Assembly (NCBI RefSeq): GCF_002160915.1
Contig: NZ_NFLM01000010.1
Coordinates: 45,663-109,662 of the forward strand
DNA: 64,000 nt
Source of the DNA: Faecalibacterium sp. An121
Lineage (GTDB): Bacteria; Bacillota; Clostridia; Oscillospirales; Ruminococcaceae
Reading direction: 5' to 3'
How positions within the stretch are numbered: the first letter of the stretch is position 1; every line of letters starts with the position of its first letter. The position numbers and the translations under genes were made by a program. Shown in pieces: positions 26,255 through 36,308 of the stretch. The notes beneath the pieces were generated by a model. The model was not told the DNA's origin. It saw only the letters and a program-made list of their open reading frames with translations, and ran no database searches.

Positions 26255-26560
26255 CAACACAGAGAATCAACTGCGCAGATGGGAACAAGTAGCGCACAGG
26301 TCCCCGCTCTCCAGAGAGCCGCCGGTGGATGCAAGGCGGCGGGCGGGCCGGGCGCAAAGTCCTCCCGGAGCAGCGCTGCCCAAAGGCATCGCCCGGTAAG
26401 CAGCGCCGGATGCACCCGTTAGCGTGCGGGGCCAGGCACCAGCTGCATGGCCCGTGAGAGGGCGCGGCCAAAGCCGCGTCAACGAGAGTGGTACCGCAGA
26501 GAGCTTTTTGCAAGGTCTTTGTCTCTTGGTCAACAGACGGGGGGCGAGGGCTTTTCTTTA
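26255..26560 (+). ncRNA. T-box leader of ilvB, probably valine-responsive
   Basis: Stem I features are present: GATGGGAACAAGTAGCG (26278 on) and AGAGAGCCGCCGG with its apical loop (26312 on). The T-box core is GAGAGTGGTACCGCAG (26484-26499). Aligning the bases before CGGAGC with the alaS leader of this window puts the specifier at GTC (26357-26359), a valine codon. The terminator is a 14-bp GU-rich stem (26515-26528 with 26538-26551) followed by TTTTCTTT. Uncharged tRNA-Val would favour the antiterminator and ilvB transcription. The valine call is tentative; leucine (CTC, next triplet) is the main alternative. Confidence 0.88.
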
Positions 26561-26622
26561 TTGCCGGAGCCCGCCTGCTTCGGTCCGCAGGAGTAAGTAT
26601 AGGGAAACAGGAGAGATGAACA

Positions 26623-28287
26623 ATGCTGCTGAACGGTTCTCAGATCTTTGTCGAAGTCCTCTGTGAGCAGGGCGTTGACACCATTTTTGGCTACCCTGGC
26701 GGCGCGGTCCTCAACTTGTACGATGAGCTGTACAAGAACGCCGACCGGATCCAGCACGTGCTGACGGCCCATGAGCAGGGCGCGTCCCACGCAGCGGACG
26801 GCTACGCCCGCGCCACCGGCCGCACCGGCGTGGTGCTGGCCACCAGCGGCCCGGGCGCCACCAACCTTGTCACCGGCATCGCCACCGCTTATATGGACAG
26901 CGTGCCCATGGTGGCCTTTACCGGCAACGTATCCACCGACCTGCTGGGCCGGGACAGCTTCCAGGAAGCGTATATCGAGGGCATCACCATGCCCATCACC
27001 AAGCACAATTTCACCGTCCGCCGGGTGGAGGACCTGGCCGATACCATGCGTGCGGCCTTCCGGATCGCCCAGAGCGGGCGCAAGGGCCCGGTCCTGGTGG
27101 ATATCCCCAAGGATGTCACCTCCAACAAGTGCGAGTTCACCCACCGGCAGCCCGAGCCCATCCGCACCGTCACCACCTTTGACGAGCAGGAAGTGTCCTG
27201 GGCGGCCGAGATCATCAACGGCGCCCAGCGCCCCCTGGTCTATTTTGGAGGCGGCGTGCGCAGCGCGGCCAGCTGCCAGCCCCTGCGGGACCTGATCCAC
27301 AAGGCGGGCATCCCCGCCACCTACACCCTGATGGGCGCGGGCGTGGTCCCCTACGGCGACCCGCTGAACATCGGCATGATCGGGATGCACGGCTGCTACA
27401 CCGCCAACCGGGCCGTCAGCGAGGCGGACGTGGTGGTGGCCATCGGCACCCGCTTTTCGGACCGGGTGGCCCTCAAGCCCAGCACCTTTGCCCAAAAGGC
27501 CACCATCATCCAGATCGACATCGACCCCAGCGAGGTCAACAAAAACGTGGAGGTGGATCTGTCGGTGGTGGGCGACGCGGCCTACATCCTGCAGGCCATG
27601 CTGCCCATGATCGAGCCGGCCCAGCATCCCGAGTGGATGGCCCAGATCCAGAACTGGCAGTCCCACGACTACCATCCCGTATCCGACGCCAGCCGCCTGA
27701 TGCCCCACCAGGTGATCGGAGAGATCTGCAGCCAGTGCGGCCCCGACACCGTCTACGTCACCGACGTGGGTCAGCATCAGATGTGGGCGGCCCAGTACCT
27801 GCACCACGCCAGGAGCCGGGGCTTTATCACCAGCGGCGGCCTTGGCACCATGGGCTTTGGCTACGGCGCCGCCATCGGCGCACAGATGGCCCTCGGGCGG
27901 GACCAGCGGGTGGTGATGCTCACTGGCGATGGCTCGTTCCACATGAACCTGAACGAAGCCTGCACCGCCGTCAGCTACAACCTGCCCATCATCACGGTCA
28001 TCTTCAACAACCAGGTCCTGGGCATGGTGCGCCAGTGGCAGACCGCTTTCTACGGCAGCCGCTATTCCCAGACCGACCCCCACCGCAAGACCAACTTTGT
28101 CAAGCTGGCCGAGGGCTTTGGCCTCAAAGGCTACCATTGCGAGAACCTGGCCCAGTTCCAGCAGGCTTTTGCCCAGGCTTTGCAGAACGACGGCCCCACC
28201 TGGATCGAGTGCATGATCGGCAAGGACGAGAAGGTCCTGCCCATGATCCCGGGCGGCGGGGATATCAACGACATCATGATGGAATAA
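26623..28287 (+). CDS. ilvB: Acetolactate synthase large subunit
   Basis: The catalytic subunit of the first common step in valine/leucine and isoleucine synthesis, using thiamine diphosphate, FAD and Mg. The 554-residue protein starts MLLNGSQIFVEVL. It has the catalytic glutamate in TAHEQGASHAADGYAR, the FAD/quinone-binding middle domain, and the ThDP motif beginning GDGSFHMNLNEACTAVSYNLP. The ATG at 26623 has GGAGAG about 9 nt upstream. It lies downstream of the T-box terminator and 13 nt before ilvN. Confidence 0.96.
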   Translation: MLLNGSQIFVEVLCEQGVDTIFGYPGGAVLNLYDELYKNADRIQHVLTAHEQGASHAADGYARATGRTGVVLATSGPGATNLVTGIATAYMDSVPMVAFTGNVSTDLLGRDSFQEAYIEGITMPITKHNFTVRRVEDLADTMRAAFRIAQSGRKGPVLVDIPKDVTSNKCEFTHRQPEPIRTVTTFDEQEVSWAAEIINGAQRPLVYFGGGVRSAASCQPLRDLIHKAGIPATYTLMGAGVVPYGDPLNIGMIGMHGCYTANRAVSEADVVVAIGTRFSDRVALKPSTFAQKATIIQIDIDPSEVNKNVEVDLSVVGDAAYILQAMLPMIEPAQHPEWMAQIQNWQSHDYHPVSDASRLMPHQVIGEICSQCGPDTVYVTDVGQHQMWAAQYLHHARSRGFITSGGLGTMGFGYGAAIGAQMALGRDQRVVMLTGDGSFHMNLNEACTAVSYNLPIITVIFNNQVLGMVRQWQTAFYGSRYSQTDPHRKTNFVKLAEGFGLKGYHCENLAQFQQAFAQALQNDGPTWIECMIGKDEKVLPMIPGGGDINDIMME

Positions 28288-28300
28288 GGAGGTAACCAGC

Positions 28301-28876
28301 ATGGAACGTACGGAACAGCGTCAGGTGGTCAGCCTGCTGGTGGACAACCAGACCGGCGTCCTGGCCCGGGTGTCCAGCCTTTTCTGCCGCCGGGGCTTCA
28401 ACATCGAGAGCCTGACCGTGTCGGCCACCAACGATCCCACCGTCAGCCGCATCACCGTCACCGTTTACGGCGATGAGCGGCGGCTGGACCAGCTGCTTTT
28501 GCAGACCGAGCGGCTGGAAGTGACCCGCCAGGTCTTTGTGCTGGACGAGAAGAAGGCCCTGCAGCGGGAGCTGCTGCTGCTGAAAGTGGCGGCCACCGTG
28601 GCCAACCGGGCCGAGCTGCGGGAGATCGCCAGCATCTACAAGGCAAAGATCATCGATCTGTCCCCTGACAGCATGATCTTTGAGCTGACCGGCAAGCCCG
28701 AGAAGATCGATGCCTTCCTGCGTATGTTCGAAGGCTATACCATCCTGGAGCAGTGCCGCACCGGCGTCACCGCCCTGGAGCGGGGCGGGATGCATCAGCA
28801 CATGCAAAAGCCGCCGCAGGAGGTGCGGGCCACCCAGTTCCCCCTGCCGGGCGTGGTGGGCAGCTGCCCCAAATAA
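28301..28876 (+). CDS. ilvN: Acetolactate synthase small (regulatory) subunit
   Basis: The regulatory partner of IlvB. An N-terminal ACT domain (about 8-80, VSLLVDNQTGVLARVSSLFCRRGFNIESL) normally binds valine for feedback inhibition, and a C-terminal domain follows (about 85-160). At 191 residues it is about 25-30 longer than many IlvN proteins. The extra C-terminal tail (MHQHMQKPPQEVRATQF...) looks unstructured. AGGAGG precedes the ATG. It belongs to the same transcript as ilvB. Confidence 0.95.
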   Translation: MERTEQRQVVSLLVDNQTGVLARVSSLFCRRGFNIESLTVSATNDPTVSRITVTVYGDERRLDQLLLQTERLEVTRQVFVLDEKKALQRELLLLKVAATVANRAELREIASIYKAKIIDLSPDSMIFELTGKPEKIDAFLRMFEGYTILEQCRTGVTALERGGMHQHMQKPPQEVRATQFPLPGVVGSCPK

Positions 28877-28920
28877 CGTGTTTTTTCGCTCCTCGCGAGG
28901 GGACCGGAGATAGAATTTGA

Positions 28921-29988
<1,068 letters not shown>

Positions 29989-30139
29989 CCACACGCCGGC
30001 CCCGGCGGCCCGGGGTGCATCTGAATCCCCGCTCTGCGCGCCCCTGCCCGGATGCAGGCGGCGGCCAGGCGCCGGAAACGGTTCGGAGCACCACTGTGCC
30101 GGGGCCGGTTTTGTATGTCCAAGGAAGGAGACCACCCCC

Positions 30140-31798
30140 ATGAGAAGCGACAATGTGAAAAAGGGCTCGGAGCGCGCCCCCAACCGCAGCCTGTTCTATG
30201 CCCTGGGCTACACCCCCGAGGAACTGGACCGTCCCCTGATCGGCGTCATCTCGGCTTACAGCGAGATCGTGCCCGGCCATATGAACCTGGACAAGATCGC
30301 CGACGCGGTCAAGGCCGGGGTCCAGATGGCGGGGGGCACCCCCATCCTGATGCCCGCCATCGGGGTGTGCGACGGCATCGCCATGGGCCATGTGGGCATG
30401 AAATACAGCCTGCCCAGCCGGGAACTGATCTGCGACAGCGTCGAGACCATGTGCCAGGCCCACCAGCTGGACGGCCTGGTGCTGGTGCCCAACTGCGACA
30501 AGATCGTGCCCGGCATGGTAATGGCGGCCTGCCGGCTGGACGTACCCGCCGTGGTATGTTCGGGCGGGCCCATGCTGGCCGGCACCTATGGCGGCGAGGA
30601 AGTCAGCCTGAGCAAGATGTTCGAGGCGGTAGGCGCCTACAAGGCCGGGATGATCACCGACGCCCAGCTGGAGGACTGCACCTGCAACTGCTGCCCCAGC
30701 TGCGGCAGCTGCTCGGGCATGTACACCGCCAACAGCATGAACTGCCTGTGCGAGGCGGTGGGCATCGCCCTGCCCGGCAACGGCACCATCCCCGCCGTCT
30801 ACTCCAAGCGGCTGCAGCTGGCCAAGCATGCGGGCATGGCCGTGATGGACCTGGTGCGCAAGGGGGTCACCGCACGCCAGATCATCAACGAGCGCTCCCT
30901 GCGCAACGCACTGACCTGCGATATGGCCCTGGGCTGCTCCACCAACACGGTGCTGCACCTGCTGGCCATCGCCCATGAGGCGGGCGTCCCCATCGACCTG
31001 GCCATGTTCAACGAGATCTCGGCCCGCACCCCCAACCTCTGCCACCTGGCTCCCGCCGGCCCCACCCATATGCCGGATCTGTACGCGGCAGGCGGCATCC
31101 CGGCGGTACAGGCCGAGCTGGCCAAGAAGGGCCTGCTGGATCTGGATGTCCCCACCGTCACCGGCAAGACCCTGGGTGAAAACATCGCCGGCGCTCACAT
31201 CCTGGATGAGAAGGCCATCCGGCCCATCGACGATCCTTACAGCCCGACCGGCGGCCTGCAGATCCTGTGGGGCAACATCGCCCCCGACGGCTGCGTAGTC
31301 AAGCGCAGCGCCGTGGCGCCCGAGATGCAGACCCACAGCGGCCCGGCCCGTGTATTCAACAGCGAGGAGGAGGCCATCGCCGCCATCTACGCCGGCAAGA
31401 TCGTGCCCGGGGACGTGGTGGTCATCCGGTACGAAGGCCCCCGCGGCGGCCCCGGGATGCGGGAGATGCTCAACCCCACCTCGGCCCTGGCCGGCATGAA
31501 GCTGGACACCACCGTGGCCCTGATCACCGACGGGCGTTTCTCGGGCGCGAGCCGCGGCGCCGCCATCGGCCATGTCAGCCCTGAGGCTGCCGCCGGCGGC
31601 CCCATCGGCCTGATCGAGGAGGGCGACACCATCACCATCGATATCCCCAACGCCAAGATCACCCTGGAGGTGTCGGAGGAGGAGCTGGCCGCCCGCAAGG
31701 AGCGCTATACAGCGCCCCAGCCCAACGTCCGGTCGGGCTGGCTGAGCCGCTATGCCCGCATGGTCACCAGCGCCAATTTCGGCGCAGTGCTGAAGTAA
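30140..31798 (+). CDS. ilvD: Dihydroxyacid dehydratase
   Basis: IlvD is an Fe-S dehydratase making the 2-keto acid precursors of valine and isoleucine. It is 552 residues, with [13 protein letters not shown], the cluster-binding cysteines including [19 protein letters not shown], and a C-terminal domain with [30 protein letters not shown] precedes the ATG. A 150-bp GC-rich gap separates it from ilvC with no obvious terminator. A strong terminator follows, closing the ilv unit. No leu genes are present. Confidence 0.97.
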   Translation: MRSDNVKKGSERAPNRSLFYALGYTPEELDRPLIGVISAYSEIVPGHMNLDKIADAVKAGVQMAGGTPILMPAIGVCDGIAMGHVGMKYSLPSRELICDSVETMCQAHQLDGLVLVPNCDKIVPGMVMAACRLDVPAVVCSGGPMLAGTYGGEEVSLSKMFEAVGAYKAGMITDAQLEDCTCNCCPSCGSCSGMYTANSMNCLCEAVGIALPGNGTIPAVYSKRLQLAKHAGMAVMDLVRKGVTARQIINERSLRNALTCDMALGCSTNTVLHLLAIAHEAGVPIDLAMFNEISARTPNLCHLAPAGPTHMPDLYAAGGIPAVQAELAKKGLLDLDVPTVTGKTLGENIAGAHILDEKAIRPIDDPYSPTGGLQILWGNIAPDGCVVKRSAVAPEMQTHSGPARVFNSEEEAIAAIYAGKIVPGDVVVIRYEGPRGGPGMREMLNPTSALAGMKLDTTVALITDGRFSGASRGAAIGHVSPEAAAGGPIGLIEEGDTITIDIPNAKITLEVSEEELAARKERYTAPQPNVRSGWLSRYARMVTSANFGAVLK

Positions 31799-31879
31799 GC
31801 CGGCGCAAGATCCATCCGCTGCCCGGAGAGCCGTTCGACCCCAAACGGGCCGCGCAGACCAAAGCAAGAGATCCAACAA

Positions 31880-31925
31880 ACGCCCCTGTGCTGCACCTTG
31901 ACGGTGTGACACAGGGGCGTTTTTG
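31880..31925 (+). terminator. Terminator of the ilv operon
   Basis: ACGCCCCTGTG/CACAGGGGCGT stem (31880-31890 and 31910-31920) with a partly paired top, followed by TTTT. Confidence 0.88.
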
Positions 31926-31960
31926 CAGGCTTTTTCGAATCGCCTGCAAACAGGCCGCAA

Positions 31961-32009
31961 AAACAAAAACCCCGCATGGACACTTGGTTTTTCAAGCATC
32001 CATGCGGGG
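31961..32009 (-). terminator. Terminator after tRNA-Gln
   Basis: On the minus strand CCCCGCATGGATGC...GTCCATGCGGGG (31970-32009) is followed by a U-rich GTTTTTGTTTTT tract. Confidence 0.8.
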
Positions 32010-32019
32010 ACTTATCAAG

Positions 32020-32090
32020 TTGCGCCAGCAGGAGTCGAACCTGCGATGGGGGAGTCAAAGTCCCCTGCCTTACCGCTTGGCGATGGCGCA
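32020..32090 (-). tRNA. tRNA-Gln (anticodon TTG)
   Basis: A complete cloverleaf on the minus strand: acceptor TGCGCCA/TGGCGCA, the GCCAAGCGGTAAGGC D-arm typical of tRNA-Gln, the anticodon loop CTTTGAC (TTG) and the GGTTCGACTCC T-arm. The CCA is not encoded. A promoter (TTGCAT, 17 bp, TATACT at 32137-32165) lies upstream. Confidence 0.95.
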
Positions 32091-32136
32091 TTGCAAGCAC
32101 GGCGGGCCCGGGCGGACACGCCGTGCATCGTCATTC

Positions 32137-32165
32137 AGTATACCACAAACGGCTGCCGGATGCAA
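32137..32165 (-). promoter_or_regulatory. Promoter for tRNA-Gln
   Basis: TTGCAT (32160-32165), a 17-bp spacer and TATACT (32137-32142) with an upstream TGTGG, between the rpoD stop and the tRNA. Confidence 0.75.
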
Positions 32166-32168
32166 CCA

Positions 32169-33563
32169 TTACTCGATCAAGCCGTTGAGCAAGGTCAGGC
32201 ATTTGCGGCTGTGCAGCTTGCGGATGGCCTTGGCCTCGATCTGGCGTACACGCTCGCGGGTGACGCCAAAGTCCCGGCCCACTTCTTCCAGGGTGCGGGG
32301 ACGGCCGTCGTCCAGGCCGAAGCGCAGCCGGATCACCTTTTCTTCCCGGGGGGTCAGGCTCTTGAGGGCCAGGTTGATCTGCTGGGCCACCATGGCGCGG
32401 TCTGCGGCCTTGCCGGGGGCCTCGGCGTTCTCGTCGGCCACAAAGTCCCCCAGAGAGGAATCTTCTTCCTCGCCCACGGGGCTTTCCAGGCTGGCGGGCT
32501 CCTGGGCCATCCGCTGGATCTCCCGCACCCGCTCCACCGTCATATCCATGGCCTTGGCCAGTTCCTCGGCGGTGGGCTCATGGCCGTTCTGGTAGACCAG
32601 CTGGCTGGTGGCCTGGCGCATCCGGTTGATGGTCTCCACCATATGGACCGGGATGCGGATGGTGCGGGCCTGGTCCGCGATGGCGCGGGTGATGGCCTGC
32701 CGGATCCACCAGGTGGCATAGGTGGAAAAGCGGAAACCGCGGGCGCAGTCGAACTTTTCGGCCGCCTTGATCAGGCCGATGTTCCCCTCCTGGATGAGGT
32801 CCAGGAAAGCCAGATTGTGGCCCACATGTTTTTTGGCGATGGACACGACCAGGCGCAGGTTGGCCTCGCTGAGGCTGCGGCGGGCGTTCAGACCGTCCTG
32901 CCGGGCCTTCAGCAGCTCCTCCCGCTTTTCGTCGCTCAGAGGGCCGTCCTCCACAGCCTCCATGGCTTCCTTTTCCTCGGCGGCGTCCTCAGCGGCATCC
33001 TCGGGGCTTTCCTTGTCCCGGCGGTCCTCCGCGTCCTCTGCATCCTCCGGCTCCTCATAGTCGGGGGAATTTTCGTCCTCCTCAAAGGAGAAGCGGGCGG
33101 TATTCTTTTTGATGTAATCGGGGCGGTTGTACTTGCGGCGGTCGGCCTGCAGGATGCGGGCCGCCTCGGCGCCCGCGTGGATGCGGCGGCTCAGCTCCAC
33201 CTCCTGCTCCGCCGACAGCAGGGGGATCTGGCCGATCTGCTTCAGATAATTCTTGACGGGGTCGTCCAGCAGCTCGTCCATGGCGGCCTTCAGGTCGGCG
33301 GGGTTCTCCTCGATGTGGTCGTCCTCCGGCTCATCGTAGTCGGTCTCGTTGGCGCTGTTCTCGGCGCTCTCCACCTCGGCCAGGATGCTGTCCACATCCA
33401 GCGCGGCCTCGTTCTCCTGGATCTTGATGCCCCGTTCTTCCAGAATGGTGTACAGGCTTTCGGTATCCAGACCGCACTCCTGGGCCAGTGCGCGCACCTC
33501 GTCGGCGTTGACGGTGCCATCGCTTGCGCCCTTGCGCAGCATCTCTTTTAAGGTCATGCCCAT
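32169..33563 (-). CDS. rpoD: Primary sigma factor RpoD/SigA
   Basis: The housekeeping sigma factor, 464 residues. Region 1.1 (LKEMLRKG..., about 3-50) is followed by an acidic linker. Region 1.2 contains [17 protein letters not shown] second, very acidic insertion (about 155-215, rich in Glu and Asp) follows. Regions 2.1-2.4 include [18 protein letters not shown] and [17 protein letters not shown]. Region 4 carries [23 protein letters not shown]. subtilis SigA lacks a large insert between regions 1.2 and 2. The ATG at 33563 has AAAGGAG upstream. It lies 45 bp after the SDR gene. The usual dnaG neighbour is absent. Confidence 0.97.
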   Translation of the reverse strand: MGMTLKEMLRKGASDGTVNADEVRALAQECGLDTESLYTILEERGIKIQENEAALDVDSILAEVESAENSANETDYDEPEDDHIEENPADLKAAMDELLDDPVKNYLKQIGQIPLLSAEQEVELSRRIHAGAEAARILQADRRKYNRPDYIKKNTARFSFEEDENSPDYEEPEDAEDAEDRRDKESPEDAAEDAAEEKEAMEAVEDGPLSDEKREELLKARQDGLNARRSLSEANLRLVVSIAKKHVGHNLAFLDLIQEGNIGLIKAAEKFDCARGFRFSTYATWWIRQAITRAIADQARTIRIPVHMVETINRMRQATSQLVYQNGHEPTAEELAKAMDMTVERVREIQRMAQEPASLESPVGEEEDSSLGDFVADENAEAPGKAADRAMVAQQINLALKSLTPREEKVIRLRFGLDDGRPRTLEEVGRDFGVTRERVRQIEAKAIRKLHSRKCLTLLNGLIE

Positions 33564-33608
33564 AATAATCTCTCCTTTTTCCTCAACAGGCCAGCGGGGG
33601 ACGGCGGA

Positions 33609-34517
33609 TCATATCACCAGACCGCCGTTCACCCCAAACACCTGCCCCGTGATGTACCCGGCTTCTTCCCCTGCCAGGAAAAGCAGGGCCCGGGCCACCT
33701 CCTGGGGGCTGCCCAGACGCCCCACCGGGGTCTCCTCCGCCAATGCCTGACGGTCTGCCGGGGTAAAGGCGGCCATCATATCGGTGTCGATGACCCCGGG
33801 GGCCACGCAGTTGACGGTGATGCCGCTGGGGCCTTCTTCCCGCGCCAGGGCCTTGGTCAGGCCGATCAGGCCAGCCTTGGCGGCGGAATAGTGCACCTCG
33901 CAGCTGCCGCCGGTCTGGCCCCACATACTGCTCACCGTCAGGATCCGTCCCCATTTGCGGCGGATCATGCCGGGCAGGGCCAGCTGGCACAGATGGAACG
34001 CGCCGGTCAGGTTGACGTCCAGCATATGCTGCCATTCCTCCGGGGTGATGTCGGTGAACAGCTTTTGCTGGGCAATGCCGGCATTGCAGACCAGGATGTC
34101 CACATGGCCCAGCATCGCCTCCGCTGCGGCAAAGGCCGCCTCACAGGCAGGGCGGCTGGCCACATCGCATTGCAGCGCGACACAGCCGGGCAGGCTTGCC
34201 TCCAGGTCCGCCGCCGCCTGGGCGTTGGTGTGGTAGAGCACCGCCACCCGATACCCCGCCTGATAAAAAGCGCGGGCCGCAGCGGCGCCGATCCCGCGGT
34301 CCCCGCCCGATACCAGCACGCCCCGGCCCGGCGTGTGCCGGGCTGCCGCAGCAGACGGCGCCTGTTCCGGGCGGGCCTGGGGCACAGGCTCTGCTGCCGG
34401 CTCTGTCTTGGGCGCCTCCGCGGCGGGGGCCGGCTCTGCAGAGGCCGCAGCGGAAGGCTCATGGTCCTCCGCGGGGGGGTCCAGATCAAAAGTCAGCTCA
34501 AAATCATCTTCGCGCAT
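33609..34517 (-). CDS. FabG-like short-chain dehydrogenase with a disordered N-terminal extension
   Basis: A 302-residue SDR. Residues 1-62 form an acidic, Ala/Pro-rich, low-complexity extension not found in normal FabG proteins. From about 63 the domain is standard: cofactor loop SGGDRGIG, CNAGIAQ, catalytic Ser in TVSSMWGQTGG, YSAAK (Tyr and Lys), and a C-terminal GQVFGVNGGLV. It most resembles 3-oxoacyl-ACP reductase, but no fatty-acid genes are near, so substrate and pathway are open. It lies 45 bp upstream of rpoD on the same strand and probably shares a transcript. A TATAAT box lies at 34676-34681 on the minus strand. Confidence 0.88.
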   Translation of the reverse strand: MREDDFELTFDLDPPAEDHEPSAAASAEPAPAAEAPKTEPAAEPVPQARPEQAPSAAAARHTPGRGVLVSGGDRGIGAAAARAFYQAGYRVAVLYHTNAQAAADLEASLPGCVALQCDVASRPACEAAFAAAEAMLGHVDILVCNAGIAQQKLFTDITPEEWQHMLDVNLTGAFHLCQLALPGMIRRKWGRILTVSSMWGQTGGSCEVHYSAAKAGLIGLTKALAREEGPSGITVNCVAPGVIDTDMMAAFTPADRQALAEETPVGRLGSPQEVARALLFLAGEEAGYITGQVFGVNGGLVI

Positions 34518-34721
34518 GGGCTTTTTCTCCTGCTTGATAAATCGGCTGCCGATGCTTCACAGGGCCTGTCCCTGTGCCCGCTGCCGCGCCGCCTGAACTG
34601 CATCCGCCGGAATCGCCGGCCCTGCGGCATTTTTGAGCATAAAAGCGGGAACATTCGGCAAAATACCATCGTATATTATACACCATCGGCGCGAAAAAAG
34701 AAAGAGGGTGTAAAAAAATTG
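34518..34721 (-). promoter_or_regulatory. Promoter and 5' leader of the SDR-rpoD unit
   Basis: GTGTATAATA places a -10 at 34676-34681 on the minus strand; the -35 is poor. The transcript would have a leader of about 150 nt with a CACAGGGCCTGTCCCTGTG hairpin near 34558. No known riboswitch is recognised. Confidence 0.5.
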
Positions 34722-35219
34722 TCATTCTTTTGTCTCGGGATCTTTGGGGCGCCATTTTTTCCGCGTGCCGCGCTGGGCCCGCAGGCGCGCAAAGAACTCT
34801 GCCAGCAAAGCCGAAGCCTCCTCTGCCCGCAGCCCTCCTTCCACCGCCGGATGGTGGTTGAAAGGCAGGGCAAACAGATCGGTCACCGAACCGCAGCACC
34901 CGGCTTTGGGGTCGGCGGCGCCGTATACCACCCGCCGGATGCGGCTGTTGAGAATGGCGCCCGCGCACATGGGACAGGGCTCCAGGGTGACGAACAGCTC
35001 GCATTCCCACAGCCGCCAGCCCCCCAAAGCCTTGCAGGCCCGGTCGATGGCCAGCAGCTCGGCATGGTGGACCGCGTTGCGCTCGGTCTCCCGCGTGTTG
35101 TGGGCAACGGCTACGATCTCGCCCCGGCGGGCCACCACCGCGCCCACCGGCACTTCTCCCAGGGCGGCGGCCTTCTCCGCCTCGGCCAGGGCCGCGCCCA
35201 TCAGCTCATGATCTGTCAT
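34722..35219 (-). CDS. tadA: tRNA-specific adenosine deaminase (wobble A34 to I34)
   Basis: TadA converts adenosine to inosine at the wobble position of tRNA-Arg(ACG). The 165-residue protein has the zinc/catalytic site HAE (residues 52-54) and PCPMC (81-85). GEVPVGAVV near the start is typical of TadA. The basic tail RAQRGTRKKWRPKD is suited to RNA contact. The gene is divergent from degV, with the start at 35219 and GGAGG before it. The call is secure, though small cytidine/guanine deaminases share the zinc site. Confidence 0.92.
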   Translation of the reverse strand: MTDHELMGAALAEAEKAAALGEVPVGAVVARRGEIVAVAHNTRETERNAVHHAELLAIDRACKALGGWRLWECELFVTLEPCPMCAGAILNSRIRRVVYGAADPKAGCCGSVTDLFALPFNHHPAVEGGLRAEEASALLAEFFARLRAQRGTRKKWRPKDPETKE

Positions 35220-35288
35220 GCAGGGTCCTCCTTTTAAAATGTTCGCATATGCGCCGCAAAACGCGGCATGACCATTTTGTTCAAAGAA

Positions 35289-35317
35289 TTGACTTTCCGG
35301 CGGATGGCCGGTATACT
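35289..35317 (+). promoter_or_regulatory. Promoter for degV
   Basis: TTGACT (35289-35294), a 17-bp spacer and TATACT (35312-35317), about 80 bp before the start. Confidence 0.75.
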
Positions 35318-35397
35318 ATACACAGCCTGCACCTGTTGCGGCGCAGGGAGAGAGAGGGCCGGGCATCCCCTGCCCGTTAGGGAGGTAAAAGAAACGT

Positions 35398-36252
35398 ATG
35401 GTACGCATCCTGACCGATTCCGCAGCCGACTTCACACCCGCCGAGGCGGAGAAGCTGGGCATCACCGTCATTCCCCTGAACGTCACCTTTGAGGACGGGT
35501 CTGTCATCCGGGACAGCATCGACATGACCCCCGACGAATACTACCAGGCCTTGAGCCGATGCAAGAAGCTGCCCACCACCAGCCAGCCCAGCCCGGCCCT
35601 GTTTGAGCACGCCTTTGCCCAGGCGGCCGCCGAGGGGGACCAGGTGGTGGCCATCCTGATCTCCGAGAAGCTGTCCGGCACCTGTCAGTCGGCCCGGCTC
35701 GGGGCCGAGATGGCCGGCTGTGACAACGTATTCGTGATCGACAGCACCACCGCTACCCTGGCCCAGGCTTTGCTGGTGCGGCTGGCCGTCCGTCTGCGGG
35801 ACGAGGGCAAACCGGCCGCCCAGATCGTGGCTGCCATCGAGCAGGCCAAAAAACACGTCCATCTGGCCGCCGTCATCGACGATCTGAATTACCTACGCAA
35901 AGGCGGCCGCCTGCCGGCGGGCGTGGCCTTTGCCGGCGGGATGCTGGGGGTCAAACCTCTGATCGCCGTGGCGGAAGGCAGGGTCAAGCTGATCGGCAGC
36001 GCCCGGGGCCTGCCCGGAGCCTATGTAGCCCTCTTTAAAAAGGTAGAGGGGATGGGAGGGGTCAATCCCCGGTTCGAGACGGCCGCCTTCTACACCGAGA
36101 ATCCCCGGGAGGTGGAGCCCATCCAGACCTATCTGACCCACAACCTGCATCTGTCCCAGCCCCATCTGGGCCAGATCGGCTGCGTCATCGGCACCCACGC
36201 GGGGCCGGGGGCCTTTGCGGTGTCCTTCTTCGACCCGGATCTCACGTTGTAA
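35398..36252 (+). CDS. DegV family fatty-acid-binding protein
   Basis: A 284-residue DegV-domain protein. In characterised Gram-positive bacteria these (FakB) present fatty acids to the kinase FakA. Family features are MVRILTDSAADF at the N-terminus, VIPLNVTFEDG, TTSQPSPALFEHAF, ISEKLSGTCQSA and the C-terminal IGTHAGPGAFAVSFF. GGGAGGTAAAAG precedes the ATG. No fakA-like gene is nearby, so the partner would be elsewhere. It is monocistronic, with its own promoter and terminator. Confidence 0.92.
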   Translation: MVRILTDSAADFTPAEAEKLGITVIPLNVTFEDGSVIRDSIDMTPDEYYQALSRCKKLPTTSQPSPALFEHAFAQAAAEGDQVVAILISEKLSGTCQSARLGAEMAGCDNVFVIDSTTATLAQALLVRLAVRLRDEGKPAAQIVAAIEQAKKHVHLAAVIDDLNYLRKGGRLPAGVAFAGGMLGVKPLIAVAEGRVKLIGSARGLPGAYVALFKKVEGMGGVNPRFETAAFYTENPREVEPIQTYLTHNLHLSQPHLGQIGCVIGTHAGPGAFAVSFFDPDLTL

Positions 36253-36268
36253 CCACGATAAAACACAG

Positions 36269-36300
36269 GGCCAGCCGTACTTGCTACGACTGGCCTTTTT
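36269..36300 (+). terminator. Terminator after degV
   Basis: GGCCAGCCGTA/TACGACTGGCC stem with one mismatch (36269-36295) followed by TTTTT, 17 nt after the stop. Confidence 0.8.
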
Positions 36301-36308
36301 GATTGGAT

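Noticed and set aside
32169..33551. Plus-strand open frame opposite rpoD
   Set aside because: It is an antisense shadow of rpoD with no ribosome site or domain.
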